A stretch of DNA of 8,731 nucleotides from Oscillospiraceae bacterium (GCA_900752625.1 CAADWC010000287.1:1-8731), one strand, 5' to 3'. Positions 1-5,576 are shown, numbered from the stretch's first letter. Notes: generated by a model from the letters alone, not told the origin. Numbers and translations are program-made.

Positions 1-6
1 CCATTG

Positions 7-38
7 AGGTGAGAATTTTTATTGACATTTTCTCACCT
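7..38. promoter_or_regulatory. Operator-like inverted repeat at the rep promoter
   Basis: Perfect 9-bp arms AGGTGAGAA (7-15) and TTCTCACCT (30-38) flank 14 bases that contain the -35 box. A dimer bound here would block RNA polymerase. Rep_3 initiators commonly repress their own promoter by binding an inverted version of the iteron half-site, so self-regulation by the downstream Rep is the likely role (inference). The same 9-base word recurs at 1561-1569 and 1845-1853 in the origin-like region, which supports a shared binding protein. Confidence 0.7.
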
Positions 39-50
39 ATATGTTACAAT
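22..50 (+). promoter_or_regulatory. rep promoter (-35 TTGACA, -10 TACAAT)
   Basis: TTGACA at 22-27 and TACAAT at 45-50 are separated by 17 bases. This is a near-perfect sigma-70/SigA promoter, 37 bases upstream of the rep start codon. Its -35 box lies between the arms of the inverted repeat at 7-38, so it is probably repressed by whatever binds there. Confidence 0.82.
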
Positions 51-87
51 CGTTTCATCAAAGTATTTTAGCTACTAAGGTGATTAT

Positions 88-1155
88 ATGGCTCGAAAAA
101 AAATAGACCAAATAATGGGGTTAGGTCATTTTGATAAGCTGACTGTACAAAAAAGTCGTCCTTTGTTCGCACTCTGGCGTTCCGATTTAACGCTTTCGGA
201 ATTTAAAATTTTAGATACCTATCTCGCAAGAATTAACAGCCGAGATTCCGAAAAAAGAGCCATTATTCTGGAAAAAGGTGAAATTGAAGATGCTCTTGGA
301 GTTCAAAAAATCAATAATAAGGATTTAAAAGAACGTCTGAAACATCTCATGGGTAATGTTGTTGAACTTCCAGATAGTGATAGTCCAAATGGGTTTACAT
401 TAGTTACACTATTTGAAGAAGCTAAAGCCGAGCAAGACGAAGAAACCGGCTTATGGGAAATCAAATTGGAATGTACCCCAAAAGCCATGAAATACTTCTT
501 TAATGTTGAACGTATCGGCTATTGGCAATACAAACTCCGTTCTATAACCTCTCTTACAAGCCGATACACTTACATCATGTTTACCTATCTCGAAAGCAAT
601 CGTAGATTCATGTCATGGAATATTAAGCTAAATGATTTGAAGCAGATTTTAGGCTGTGACCAAGAAGAATATGCTAAAGAGTTCAAGTATTTTAATCGTG
701 ACGTTTTAAAAAAGATTCAAAAGGAATTATTTGAAAAAACAGATTGCCGGTACACTTATGAACCCATAAAAAAGGGACGATCTGTAGCCGCAATTCATTT
801 TATGCTTGAACCTTTGCCAAAAGAATATGAAGCTCCAGAGCAGCTTGAAATGCCCGGATTTACTGACTCTGAGCCCGTTTTTGATGTCTCGCAAAGCGAA
901 ACTGAGCGCCGCGATCTGTACCGCGACGCCCTCGCCCCTTATGCAATTACAGACGATCAAATCGATGAGCTCGTGCAGCTCGCGCGTAAGCATATCGATG
1001 CGCGTGGCCATTTTACCGGGAGCGCTCTGGATCAGCAGATTTACAATTATTTGTTATCCGCAAAACGTCACGCAAAAACAAATGCGCGCGGCGAAATCAA
1101 AAATATCTATCGCTACTTGCTGCCAATCATAGAAAGCAACGATATCGGGTGGTGA
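88..1155 (+). CDS. Rep_3-family (RepB-like) plasmid replication initiator
   Basis: A 355-residue initiator of the Rep_3 superfamily, which binds iterons at a plasmid origin and recruits host replication proteins. Two winged-helix-like halves can be traced. The first spans about residues 26-135 (SRPLFALWRSDLTLSEFKIL at the start, helix-turn-helix near 63-90). The second spans about 140-240 (SITSLTSRYTYIMFTYLES, then LNDLKQILG and the recognition-type helix FNRDVLKKIQKEL). Residues about 257-355 form an extra helical tail ending IKNIYRYLLPII. The tail may be a partner-binding or origin-specific module (inference). The ATG at 88 follows AAGGTG (77-82) at normal spacing. Base composition rises sharply from about nucleotide 860, matching the tail, so the gene looks like a recombinant of an A+T-rich core and a G+C-rich tail. 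The family call is firm; plasmid versus integrated copy is not settled here. Confidence 0.9.
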   Translation: MARKKIDQIMGLGHFDKLTVQKSRPLFALWRSDLTLSEFKILDTYLARINSRDSEKRAIILEKGEIEDALGVQKINNKDLKERLKHLMGNVVELPDSDSPNGFTLVTLFEEAKAEQDEETGLWEIKLECTPKAMKYFFNVERIGYWQYKLRSITSLTSRYTYIMFTYLESNRRFMSWNIKLNDLKQILGCDQEEYAKEFKYFNRDVLKKIQKELFEKTDCRYTYEPIKKGRSVAAIHFMLEPLPKEYEAPEQLEMPGFTDSEPVFDVSQSETERRDLYRDALAPYAITDDQIDELVQLARKHIDARGHFTGSALDQQIYNYLLSAKRHAKTNARGEIKNIYRYLLPIIESNDIGW

Positions 1156-1159
1156 TTAT

Positions 1160-1402
1160 GTGGCTGCAACTTCGTTCAAACCCGGCAATACCGTATATTG
1201 GACCGAAACCGGCAATACAATTCGCTCCGGCGTGATTATTCGGCGCACTGGCAACCGCTATATCATTCGCGCAGGATACGAAGCCGGTGTTTGCCTTCCG
1301 GCTGCTCGCCTATATGCGACGTATGAAGACGCAGCTGCCACACTACCACCGCCTGAAGGCCATCATTCTGGCAAAGGCCGCTGGCACTGGGATTTCGAGT
1401 AG
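1160..1402 (+). CDS. Small SH3-like protein of unknown function, coupled to rep
   Basis: An 80-residue protein with GTG start, four bases after the rep stop. The GGTGATTAT ribosome-site region (1151-1159) overlaps the rep stop codon, so translation is probably coupled. Exactly the same nine bases precede the rep ATG. The residues alternate as in a small beta-barrel: FKPGNTVYW, a G-rich turn, SGVIIRR, RYIIRAGY, then VCLPAARLYATYEDAAATLPP. This resembles the SH3/KOW-like small proteins often seen beside plasmid and conjugative-element genes in Clostridia (memory of the family pattern, not a search). No catalytic motif, signal peptide or membrane segment is present. It may aid replication or copy control, but nothing proves that. 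An ATG at 1158 is in another frame and reaches a stop after about 25 codons, so GTG at 1160 is preferred. Confidence 0.68.
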   Translation: MAATSFKPGNTVYWTETGNTIRSGVIIRRTGNRYIIRAGYEAGVCLPAARLYATYEDAAATLPPPEGHHSGKGRWHWDFE

Positions 1403-1414
1403 TCCATCCCGATG

Positions 1415-1481
1415 AGTGTACCGAGTTTGTCAATGCATCGGTACACTTCTTGTAATTGCTCGGTACACTTCTTCCCCCAGG
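1415..1481. repeat. 22-bp-spaced iterons plus one inverted copy
   Basis: TCGGTACACTTCTT occurs at 1438-1451 and again at 1460-1473, exactly 22 bases apart (two helical turns). The reverse complement of its core, AGTGTACCGAG, lies at 1415-1425. Iterons of about 19-22 bp in phase with the helix are typical for Rep_3 initiators. The sub-word ACACTTCTT also appears inside both long repeat copies (1641-1649 and 1924-1932). Confidence 0.68.
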
Positions 1482-1500
1482 AAGCCCGTATACGCACCCT

Positions 1501-1671
1501 CCTTTCGGGAAAAAGTCTCGTACCTTTTCGGAATTTCATGGTGACCTATCAGGAATTTTGTTCTCACCTTAAAGTCTGAAAGCCCGCATAAACACTGGCT
1601 TTTTTGATACCCGTAATCAAGGGGGGGAAATAGCCGTCCCACACTTCTTAGTGTAGCGTCAGCAATAGGAG
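1501..1671. repeat. Long direct repeat, copy A
   Basis: A segment of about 170 bp that recurs at 1785-1954, offset by 284 bases. From 1508 to 1620 only three of 113 bases differ between copies (at 1535, 1582 and 1598). The last 50 bases are more diverged, with a one-base length change. It contains TCTCGTACCTTTTCGGAA, a GGTGA/TCACC inverted pair (1540-1544 and 1564-1568), TTCTCACCT and ACACTTCTT, so each copy looks like a repeated block of initiator-binding sites. A degenerate match CCTTTCGGGA lies 22 bases before CCTTTTCGGA, which keeps the iteron spacing. Confidence 0.8.
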
Positions 1672-1692
1672 GTATGCCTATCGATAACATTC

Positions 1693-1727
1693 TTTTTTGC
1701 CTGTAAAATATGTTGTGAGGCGAAAAA
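1693..1727. repeat. Inverted repeat between the two long repeats
   Basis: TTTTTTGCCT (1693-1702) and AGGCGAAAAA (1718-1727) pair with one G-T mismatch around a 15-base A+T-rich loop. It could be a terminator-like or origin hairpin. No gene ends immediately before it on either strand, so an origin structure is a little more likely than a terminator. Confidence 0.4.
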
Positions 1728-1784
1728 GTCTATGTTGTCAAACCTCCGCTATTCAAAAGTACGATTAAAGCTACGTGTTTCGTA

Positions 1785-1954
1785 CCTTTTTGGAAAAAGT
1801 CTCGTACCTTTTCGGAATCTCATGGTGACCTATCAGGAATTTTGTTCTCACCTTAAAGTCTGAAACCCCGCATAAACACTGACTTTTTTGATACCCGTAA
1901 TCAAGAGAAAAATAGACGCCACCACACTTCTTGGTGTAGCATCAGCAATAGGAG
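1785..1954. repeat. Long direct repeat, copy B
   Basis: The second copy of the repeat at 1501-1671. Here the 22-bp phasing is clearer: CGTACCTTTTTGGA (1781-1794) and CGTACCTTTTCGGA (1803-1816) are exactly 22 bases apart. It again holds TTCTCACCT (1845-1853) and ACACTTCTT (1924-1932). Its right end runs into the palindrome AGTTATCATAACT at 1953-1965. Confidence 0.8.
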
Positions 1955-1965
1955 TTATCATAACT
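1953..1965. promoter_or_regulatory. Palindrome AGTTATCATAACT upstream of the dat promoter
   Basis: Perfect 6-bp arms around one central base, two bases upstream of the putative -35 box. It sits at the outer end of repeat copy B, where copy A has a different sequence. It may be a repressor or activator site, or part of a recombination junction; its sequence alone does not decide. Confidence 0.4.
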
Positions 1966-1966
1966 A

Positions 1967-1995
1967 TTTACTTTTGAAAATCCATATTGTATACT
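1967..1995 (+). promoter_or_regulatory. Probable promoter for dat and the P1 peptidase gene
   Basis: TTTACT (1967-1972, four of six consensus bases) and TATACT (1990-1995, five of six) are 17 bases apart. Transcripts would start about 60 bases before the preferred dat start. The leader contains an imperfect hairpin (AGGA near 2011 pairing with TCCT at 2036-2039). The promoter lies in the A+T-rich, origin-side sequence rather than in the G+C-rich block it would transcribe. Confidence 0.5.
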
Positions 1996-2061
1996 AAATA
2001 TCAAATACGCAGGACAACGCGGCATAAGGCCGTGCTCCTAGAAAAGAAGAAGAAAAACAAC

Positions 2062-2904
2062 ATGGAGAAAATGAAAGATCTGGCATATTATAACGGAAAA
2101 ATTACCAGCATTGACGATATGATGATCCCGGCCAATGACCGCGGATTTTATTTTGGAGACGGCATTTATGAGGCGGCAATGGTATTTGATTATAAGATCT
2201 ATGCGCTGCAGGATCATCTGGACCGTATGTTCAACAGCGCAGCCATGCTCCGCATTGAGCTTCCTTATACTAAGGAAGAAGTCGGCGCGCTTCTGACCGA
2301 CCTGGTACAGAAGCTGGAGAGCAGCTGCCAGTTCCTGTACTGGCAGGTAACCAGAGGAACCTCTCCGAGAAACCATCTGTTCCCGGGTGAGGGCGTTTCC
2401 AGTAACCTGTATGTATACAGCAAGCCATGGAAGGGAGTGCAGATGTCCGATGAATACCGTCTCATCAGCATTCCGGATACCCGTTTCTACCACTGTAATA
2501 TCAAGACCCTGAATCTGATCCCGAATGTGATGGCAGCCCAGCAGGCATCCGAGGCAGGCTGCAATGAGACCGTTTTTGTCCGGGACGGCTATGTGACCGA
2601 GTGTTCCCACTCCAATATTTCCATGGTGAAGGATGGCGTGTTCATTACCCATCCGCTGGACAACCTGATTCTTCCGGGAACCGAGCGGAAACACATCATC
2701 CGCTGGTGCGGTGAGCTTGGCATTCCGGTGAAGGAGCGGGCCTTTACCCTGGAGGAGCTTTACACCGCAGATGAGATTCTGGTGACCAGCACCAGCCATC
2801 CAAGCATGCGTGCCATGGAACTGAATCAGAAAGCCGTCGGCATGAAGAATCCGGAGCTGATTCAGAAACTGCGGGACAAATACTTAAACGAAATCGGAAA
2901 ATAA
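2062..2904 (+). CDS. dat: D-amino acid transaminase (PLP fold type IV)
   Basis: A cytoplasmic PLP enzyme that moves the amino group between D-amino acids and 2-oxo acids (D-Ala + 2-oxoglutarate to pyruvate + D-Glu), feeding peptidoglycan precursors or D-amino acid catabolism. From the ATG at 2062 it is 280 residues, close to the ~282 of Bacillus Dat. It has NDRGFYFGDGIYE (25-37), the D-specific carboxylate-binding RGTSPRNHLFP (98-108, Arg98 and His105), the Schiff-base lysine in NIKTLNL (Lys148), Glu180 in VTECSHSN, and the phosphate-binding region LPGTER plus TSTSHP. The RGxxxRxHxxP motif separates it from branched-chain aminotransferases and ADC lyase. A TTG at 1987 is in frame, but the 25 residues it would add are basic and unlike the family. 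ATG at 2071 is an alternative start. It is followed after 43 bases by the P1 peptidase gene, so the two are probably co-transcribed. Confidence 0.9.
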   Translation: MEKMKDLAYYNGKITSIDDMMIPANDRGFYFGDGIYEAAMVFDYKIYALQDHLDRMFNSAAMLRIELPYTKEEVGALLTDLVQKLESSCQFLYWQVTRGTSPRNHLFPGEGVSSNLYVYSKPWKGVQMSDEYRLISIPDTRFYHCNIKTLNLIPNVMAAQQASEAGCNETVFVRDGYVTECSHSNISMVKDGVFITHPLDNLILPGTERKHIIRWCGELGIPVKERAFTLEELYTADEILVTSTSHPSMRAMELNQKAVGMKNPELIQKLRDKYLNEIGK

Positions 2905-2947
2905 TCTGCTGCAGCAGTTTCAGATGGAAAGCGGGAGGAATTCATAC

Positions 2948-4018
2948 GTGGAGAGAAATCGAATCCGGGACTTCGGCATTGTGCCGGGGCGCCTGGAGAC
3001 TGGAAAACGGAATAAGATTACCGATGTACCTGGCGTAAAAGTCGGGCACTGCACCGTAAAAACGGAGGAAAACCATACCGGCATAACGGTGATTGTGCCA
3101 GGAGCGGACAATGCCTTTGCGCAAAAGTACACGGCTGCTGCCTATGTCCATAATGGGTTTGGCAAGAGCGCCGGCCTGGTACAGGTGGAAGAGCTTGGTA
3201 CCCTGGAAACACCCATTGCCCTGACCAATACCTTAAATGTGGGAAAGGTCTGGGATGCTATGGTGGATATTGTGGTGGAACAGTGTGAACAGGATGGTCT
3301 GGAGCCTATGAGTATCAATCCGGTCGTAGGCGAGTGCAATGACAGCCGCATCAATCAGATTCAGAAACGGGTTGTGGGAGCAGATGAAGTCCGCCAGGCC
3401 TTTGCGTCAGCTTCGGAAGAGTTCGAGGAAGGGGATGTGGGAGCCGGAGCCGGAACCATCTGCTACGGTTTAAAGGGCGGCATTGGTTCTGCTTCCCGCG
3501 TGATCCGGATCGGAGAGAAAGAATATACGATTGGCGTGCTGGTGCAGTCCAATTTTGGCGCAACGGAAGATTTTGTGTTAAATGGCGAATCGGTGGGAGC
3601 AAAGATTCTGGACTGGAAGCAGGAGAAAGATGATATGGCGGCATCAGAAGAGGATAAGGGCTCCATCATGAGCATCCTCGCCACGGACCTGCCACTGACC
3701 AGCCGCCAGTTAAGACGCATTCTCCGGAGAACCGGCGTGGGCATTGCCCGTACTGGCGGTTACACCGGACATGGAAGCGGCGAGGTCATGATCGGGTTTA
3801 CCACAGCGAACCGGATTCCGTCAGGAGCAGAGGAAGAACTGCTGCAGATTCAGGCAATTCCGGAACATGTGATCAACCGGGCTTTCCTTGCGGCTGCAGA
3901 GGCAGAGCAGGAGGCTATTTTAAATTCCATGACGGCAGCAGAGCGGACCCGCGGACAGGCGGGAGAACTTTATTACAGTTTGTCAGAGTACCTGGAAGAT
4001 CAGGATTCGAAACAGTAA
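2948..4018 (+). CDS. P1-family peptidase (DmpA/BapA-type aminopeptidase)
   Basis: An Ntn-like self-processing aminopeptidase of family S58 (L-aminopeptidase/D-esterase, D-aminopeptidase or beta-aminopeptidase; specificity cannot be read from sequence). From the GTG at 2948 it has 356 residues, normal for the family. The N-terminus matches the family pattern: NRIRDFGIVPGRLETGKRNK then ITDVPGVKVGH. GAGAGTICYGLKGGIGSASR lies at 165-184 and VQSNFG at 199-204. The autoproteolysis site is Gly238-Ser239 in KGSIMSILATDLPL; Ser239 would become the catalytic N-terminal nucleophile of the beta chain. No signal peptide is visible. The GTG is chosen because GGGAGGAA (2933-2940) lies seven bases before it; an in-frame ATG at 2924 has no comparable site and would overrun that ribosome site. 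Its pairing with dat suggests D-amino acid or D-peptide salvage (inference). Confidence 0.88.
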   Translation: MERNRIRDFGIVPGRLETGKRNKITDVPGVKVGHCTVKTEENHTGITVIVPGADNAFAQKYTAAAYVHNGFGKSAGLVQVEELGTLETPIALTNTLNVGKVWDAMVDIVVEQCEQDGLEPMSINPVVGECNDSRINQIQKRVVGADEVRQAFASASEEFEEGDVGAGAGTICYGLKGGIGSASRVIRIGEKEYTIGVLVQSNFGATEDFVLNGESVGAKILDWKQEKDDMAASEEDKGSIMSILATDLPLTSRQLRRILRRTGVGIARTGGYTGHGSGEVMIGFTTANRIPSGAEEELLQIQAIPEHVINRAFLAAAEAEQEAILNSMTAAERTRGQAGELYYSLSEYLEDQDSKQ

Positions 4019-4054
4019 CAAATTTGTGCAGACAATCAACAGAAACTGTATAGA

Positions 4055-4107
4055 AAAAGCGGATTGCAGGATGAGAGAAACGAAATCTCTGTCTGCAGTC
4101 CGCTTTT
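4055..4107. terminator. Bidirectional terminator between convergent genes
   Basis: AAAAGCGGATTGCAG (4055-4069) pairs with CTGCAGTCCGCTTTT (4093-4107) with a single mismatch position, and an inner AGAGA/TCTCT pair extends the hairpin. T-rich DNA follows on the plus strand (TTTTGGTTTTG), and TTTTTCTATAC follows when read on the minus strand. It would stop both the peptidase transcript and the convergent amidotransferase transcript. This suggests that these two gene ends are original neighbours. Confidence 0.83.
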
Positions 4108-4130
4108 GGTTTTGAAGTTATTTTGACAGA

Positions 4131-4241
4131 TTATTTGTCAGCTGCTTTCTTCGCCGCTTCAATCAGTCCGGTAAACACCGGGAGCATATCATCGGATGCC
4201 ACCAGCATGGCCTCCGGGTGCCACTGGATACAACGCACGTA
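4131..4241 (-). pseudogene. 3' fragment of a PuuD-like gamma-glutamyl-GABA hydrolase (peptidase C26)
   Basis: Read leftwards from about 4241 to the stop at 4131-4133, the sequence encodes LYVRCIQWHPEAM, then LVASDDMLPVFTGLIEAAKK and AADK. QWHPE followed by a D-x-M-L-P-x-F helix is the C-terminal signature of class I glutamine amidotransferases of the PuuD/C26 type; the His-Pro-Glu carries the catalytic His and Glu. Intact members run to about 230-250 residues, so some 200 residues including the nucleophile Cys are absent. Immediately upstream (4242-4275) the DNA becomes very A+T-rich and then runs into another operon's terminator. The remnant cannot be an active enzyme. It faces the P1 peptidase gene convergently and shares its terminator. 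The start edge is approximate. Confidence 0.8.
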
Positions 4242-4275
4242 TAATATAACTAAGAGATTATATACTCATAAAAGC

Positions 4276-4321
4276 CAAACCAAAAGCCCTCGGGATAGCC
4301 ATTCCGAGGGCTTTTGGTTTG
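4276..4321. terminator. Strong terminator closing the minus-strand ABC operon
   Basis: CAAACCAAAAGCCCTCGG (4276-4293) and its exact reverse complement (4304-4321) form a perfect 18-bp stem with a 10-base loop, five bases past the stop of the last minus-strand gene. On the minus strand it is followed by GCTTTTATGAG, and T-rich stretches lie within the stem itself. It probably works in both directions and insulates the operon from the dat block. Confidence 0.85.
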
Positions 4322-4326
4322 TACTT

Positions 4327-4905
4327 TTAGGAAGATAAAACGATTTCCTGCCGTTCCGGGTAGTTTGTAAGAATCAGCCGATATTCGGCCGCACGAATGG
4401 CTTCTTCACCGCATTTAGAGGAAGGAAGCATTCGTTCACTAACGGCCACCGGAAAAACGATTTTGGCCGTTTCTCCAACGGGCACTGTGGAGATGTCTTT
4501 CATGCTTTGAACTCCGTTTACGGCCGCACAAGATTCATATTGCATCGCAAAAGTATCCGGGAAAGACATCAACTGCATTTGTGCAAGAGGCAGCCTTTCT
4601 TCCTCATTACTTTTATTTTCAAATGTGCAGGTAACTAATAAATACCATACGGAGCCGATTCCTGCATAAGATAAACTTCCCGCACCGTACTGTGCTTTCA
4701 TTTCTTCTTCGGATAAAATCGTAAGTTCTTCCGCTCTTAAGGAAAAACCATTTACTTCCACCGTATCTCCAAGGCCATACTCCACAAGCGGTGCTGCCGG
4801 ATACCGGGTATTGATCGTATAGATGCAAAACCCGCCGAATACACCAACAACCGCCAGCAAAGCCACAAGCAGTATAACCATGAGCCGTCTCATCGGTTTC
4901 TTCAT
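4327..4905 (-). CDS. Membrane-anchored DUF5028/DUF4352-like extracytoplasmic protein
   Basis: 192 residues: a basic start (MKKPMRR), one hydrophobic segment at about 8-31 that acts as an uncleaved anchor or signal peptide, then a beta-rich outer domain. YPAAPLVEYGLGDTVEVNGF is followed by the strand VWYLLVTCTFENKSN (87-101) and VPVGETAKIVFPVAVSE (141-157), the layout of Ig-like DUF4352/DUF5028 domains. It lacks the lipobox cysteine expected of a lipoprotein. Its ATG overlaps the ATPase stop as ATGA, with AAGGAAG upstream, so it is translated with the ATPase. It is the last gene of the operon and lies just before the 18-bp-stem terminator. It may be a substrate-binding or shielding partner of the exporter outside the membrane (inference). 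The family call is from pattern recognition only. Confidence 0.72.
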   Translation of the reverse strand: MKKPMRRLMVILLVALLAVVGVFGGFCIYTINTRYPAAPLVEYGLGDTVEVNGFSLRAEELTILSEEEMKAQYGAGSLSYAGIGSVWYLLVTCTFENKSNEEERLPLAQMQLMSFPDTFAMQYESCAAVNGVQSMKDISTVPVGETAKIVFPVAVSERMLPSSKCGEEAIRAAEYRLILTNYPERQEIVLSS

Positions 4906-5576
4906 ATCCGCACTTCCTTTTCATTCAGCGAAGCTTGTACGTCAAAATGTTCTTTAATTTTTCCGTTTTCTATAATCAAAATTTCATCCGTCAGCAATTC
5001 CAGTTCTTCTTTATCGTGAGAAGCCACAATAATTACTGCACCGTTTTTCTTTTGCTTTTCGAGCAGCTCCCGCACCATAACTACGCCAGATTCATCCAAA
5101 GCGTTCGTCGGCTCATCCAACAAAATCAAAGCCGGGTTTTCCATAACAGCAGAAGCAATTCCAAGGCGCTGCTTCATACCAAGTGAAAACTTTCGGTATT
5201 TTCGCGTATCTTCCGGGTCAAGCCCCACCGCAAGAATGACCGCTTTAATTTCTTCATCGGAAATTCGATTTTGTATAGAAGCAATGGTCTTAAGATTTTG
5301 AAAAGCCGTGTAACCGCTGATAAATCCCGGGTTTTCAATCAGCACACCGGCGCTCTCCGGAAAGGAAATATCCTTGCCGATTATTTTGCCGTCTATGCAC
5401 ACGCACCCTTCCGTCGGGTTGATCAATCCGCAAATTGCGCGCATCAGCATCGTTTTGCCGGAACCGTTTTTTCCGCGTAAACCGTAGATTTTCCCGCTCT
5501 CAAACGTATAGCTTACATGGTCAAGCACGGTCGCCTTACCGATCGTTTTTACATAGTCTTTTACTTCAACGCGCAT
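4902..5576 (-). CDS. ABC transporter ATPase, BcrA/LanF-like
   Basis: A 224-residue cytoplasmic ATPase that would power the neighbouring permeases. It has Walker A GKNGSGKT (35-42), signature FSLGMKQRLG (130-139, the SLGMK variant instead of LSGGQ), Walker B ALILLDEPTNALD (149-161) and H-loop His187 in VASHD. Where most ABC ATPases have the Q-loop glutamine, it reads VLIENPGF, with Glu81. This E-loop is described in LanF-type lantibiotic immunity ATPases and is common in BcrA-like proteins, so a peptide or antibiotic exporter is favoured over an importer. ATG at 5576 is preceded by AAGGGGGAA at good spacing and lies inside the last codons of the upstream permease gene (11-base overlap). Its own stop overlaps the next start. 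The protein is short, without the C-terminal extension of some BcrA proteins. Confidence 0.92.
   Translation of the reverse strand: MRVEVKDYVKTIGKATVLDHVSYTFESGKIYGLRGKNGSGKTMLMRAICGLINPTEGCVCIDGKIIGKDISFPESAGVLIENPGFISGYTAFQNLKTIASIQNRISDEEIKAVILAVGLDPEDTRKYRKFSLGMKQRLGIASAVMENPALILLDEPTNALDESGVVMVRELLEKQKKNGAVIIVASHDKEELELLTDEILIIENGKIKEHFDVQASLNEKEVRI

Larger units (their letters stand above)
1403..2010. other. Candidate iteron-type replication origin (non-coding)
   Basis: About 600 bases without a convincing gene, directly behind rep and its partner. It contains 22-bp-spaced short repeats, one inverted copy, a long duplicated segment, extra copies of the rep operator word TTCTCACCT, and three copies of GAAAAAGTCT (1509-1518, 1722-1731, 1793-1802). 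Rep_3 plasmids place iterons next to the initiator gene, so an origin is the natural reading. No exact DnaA box was found in it. The exact melting region cannot be named. Confidence 0.62.

Noticed and set aside
1054..1062. TTATCCGCA as a DnaA box
   Set aside because: One mismatch to TTATCCACA and inside the rep coding sequence. A second identical word occurs by chance in coding DNA at 8642-8650.
806..1132. 108-codon plus-strand frame inside the end of rep
   Set aside because: It is out of frame within the Rep tail, with no own ribosome site or recognised domain; Rep remains open and coherent to 1155.
1430..1690. 86-codon minus-strand frame across the iterons and repeat copy A
   Set aside because: It lies over non-coding repeats. 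Differences between the repeat copies do not follow codon positions, the equivalent frame is not kept in copy B because of a one-base shift, and no ribosome site or known motif is seen.
1403..2010. Repeats considered as a CRISPR array
   Set aside because: Spacing is 22 or 284 bases, the repeats are unequal and no cas gene is present; iterons explain them better.
1987..2061. TTG start giving dat a 25-residue N-terminal extension
   Set aside because: The extra residues are basic and low-complexity (AVLLEKKKKNN), overlap the -10 region, and make the protein longer than the family. ATG at 2062 fits the usual length.
2038..2799. 253-codon minus-strand frame antisense to dat
   Set aside because: dat has every family motif on the plus strand. 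The antisense frame is a by-product of its codon use and shows no recognisable domain.
2924..2947. Upstream ATG for the P1 peptidase
   Set aside because: The strong GGGAGGAA site at 2933-2940 lies after this ATG and is correctly placed for the GTG at 2948.
4239..4265. TATAAT at 4240-4245 and an inverted TATAC pair as a promoter or insertion-sequence end
   Set aside because: No -35 box lies at 16-18 bases on either strand and the inverted pairing is only five or six bases in A+T-rich DNA, so neither reading is supported.
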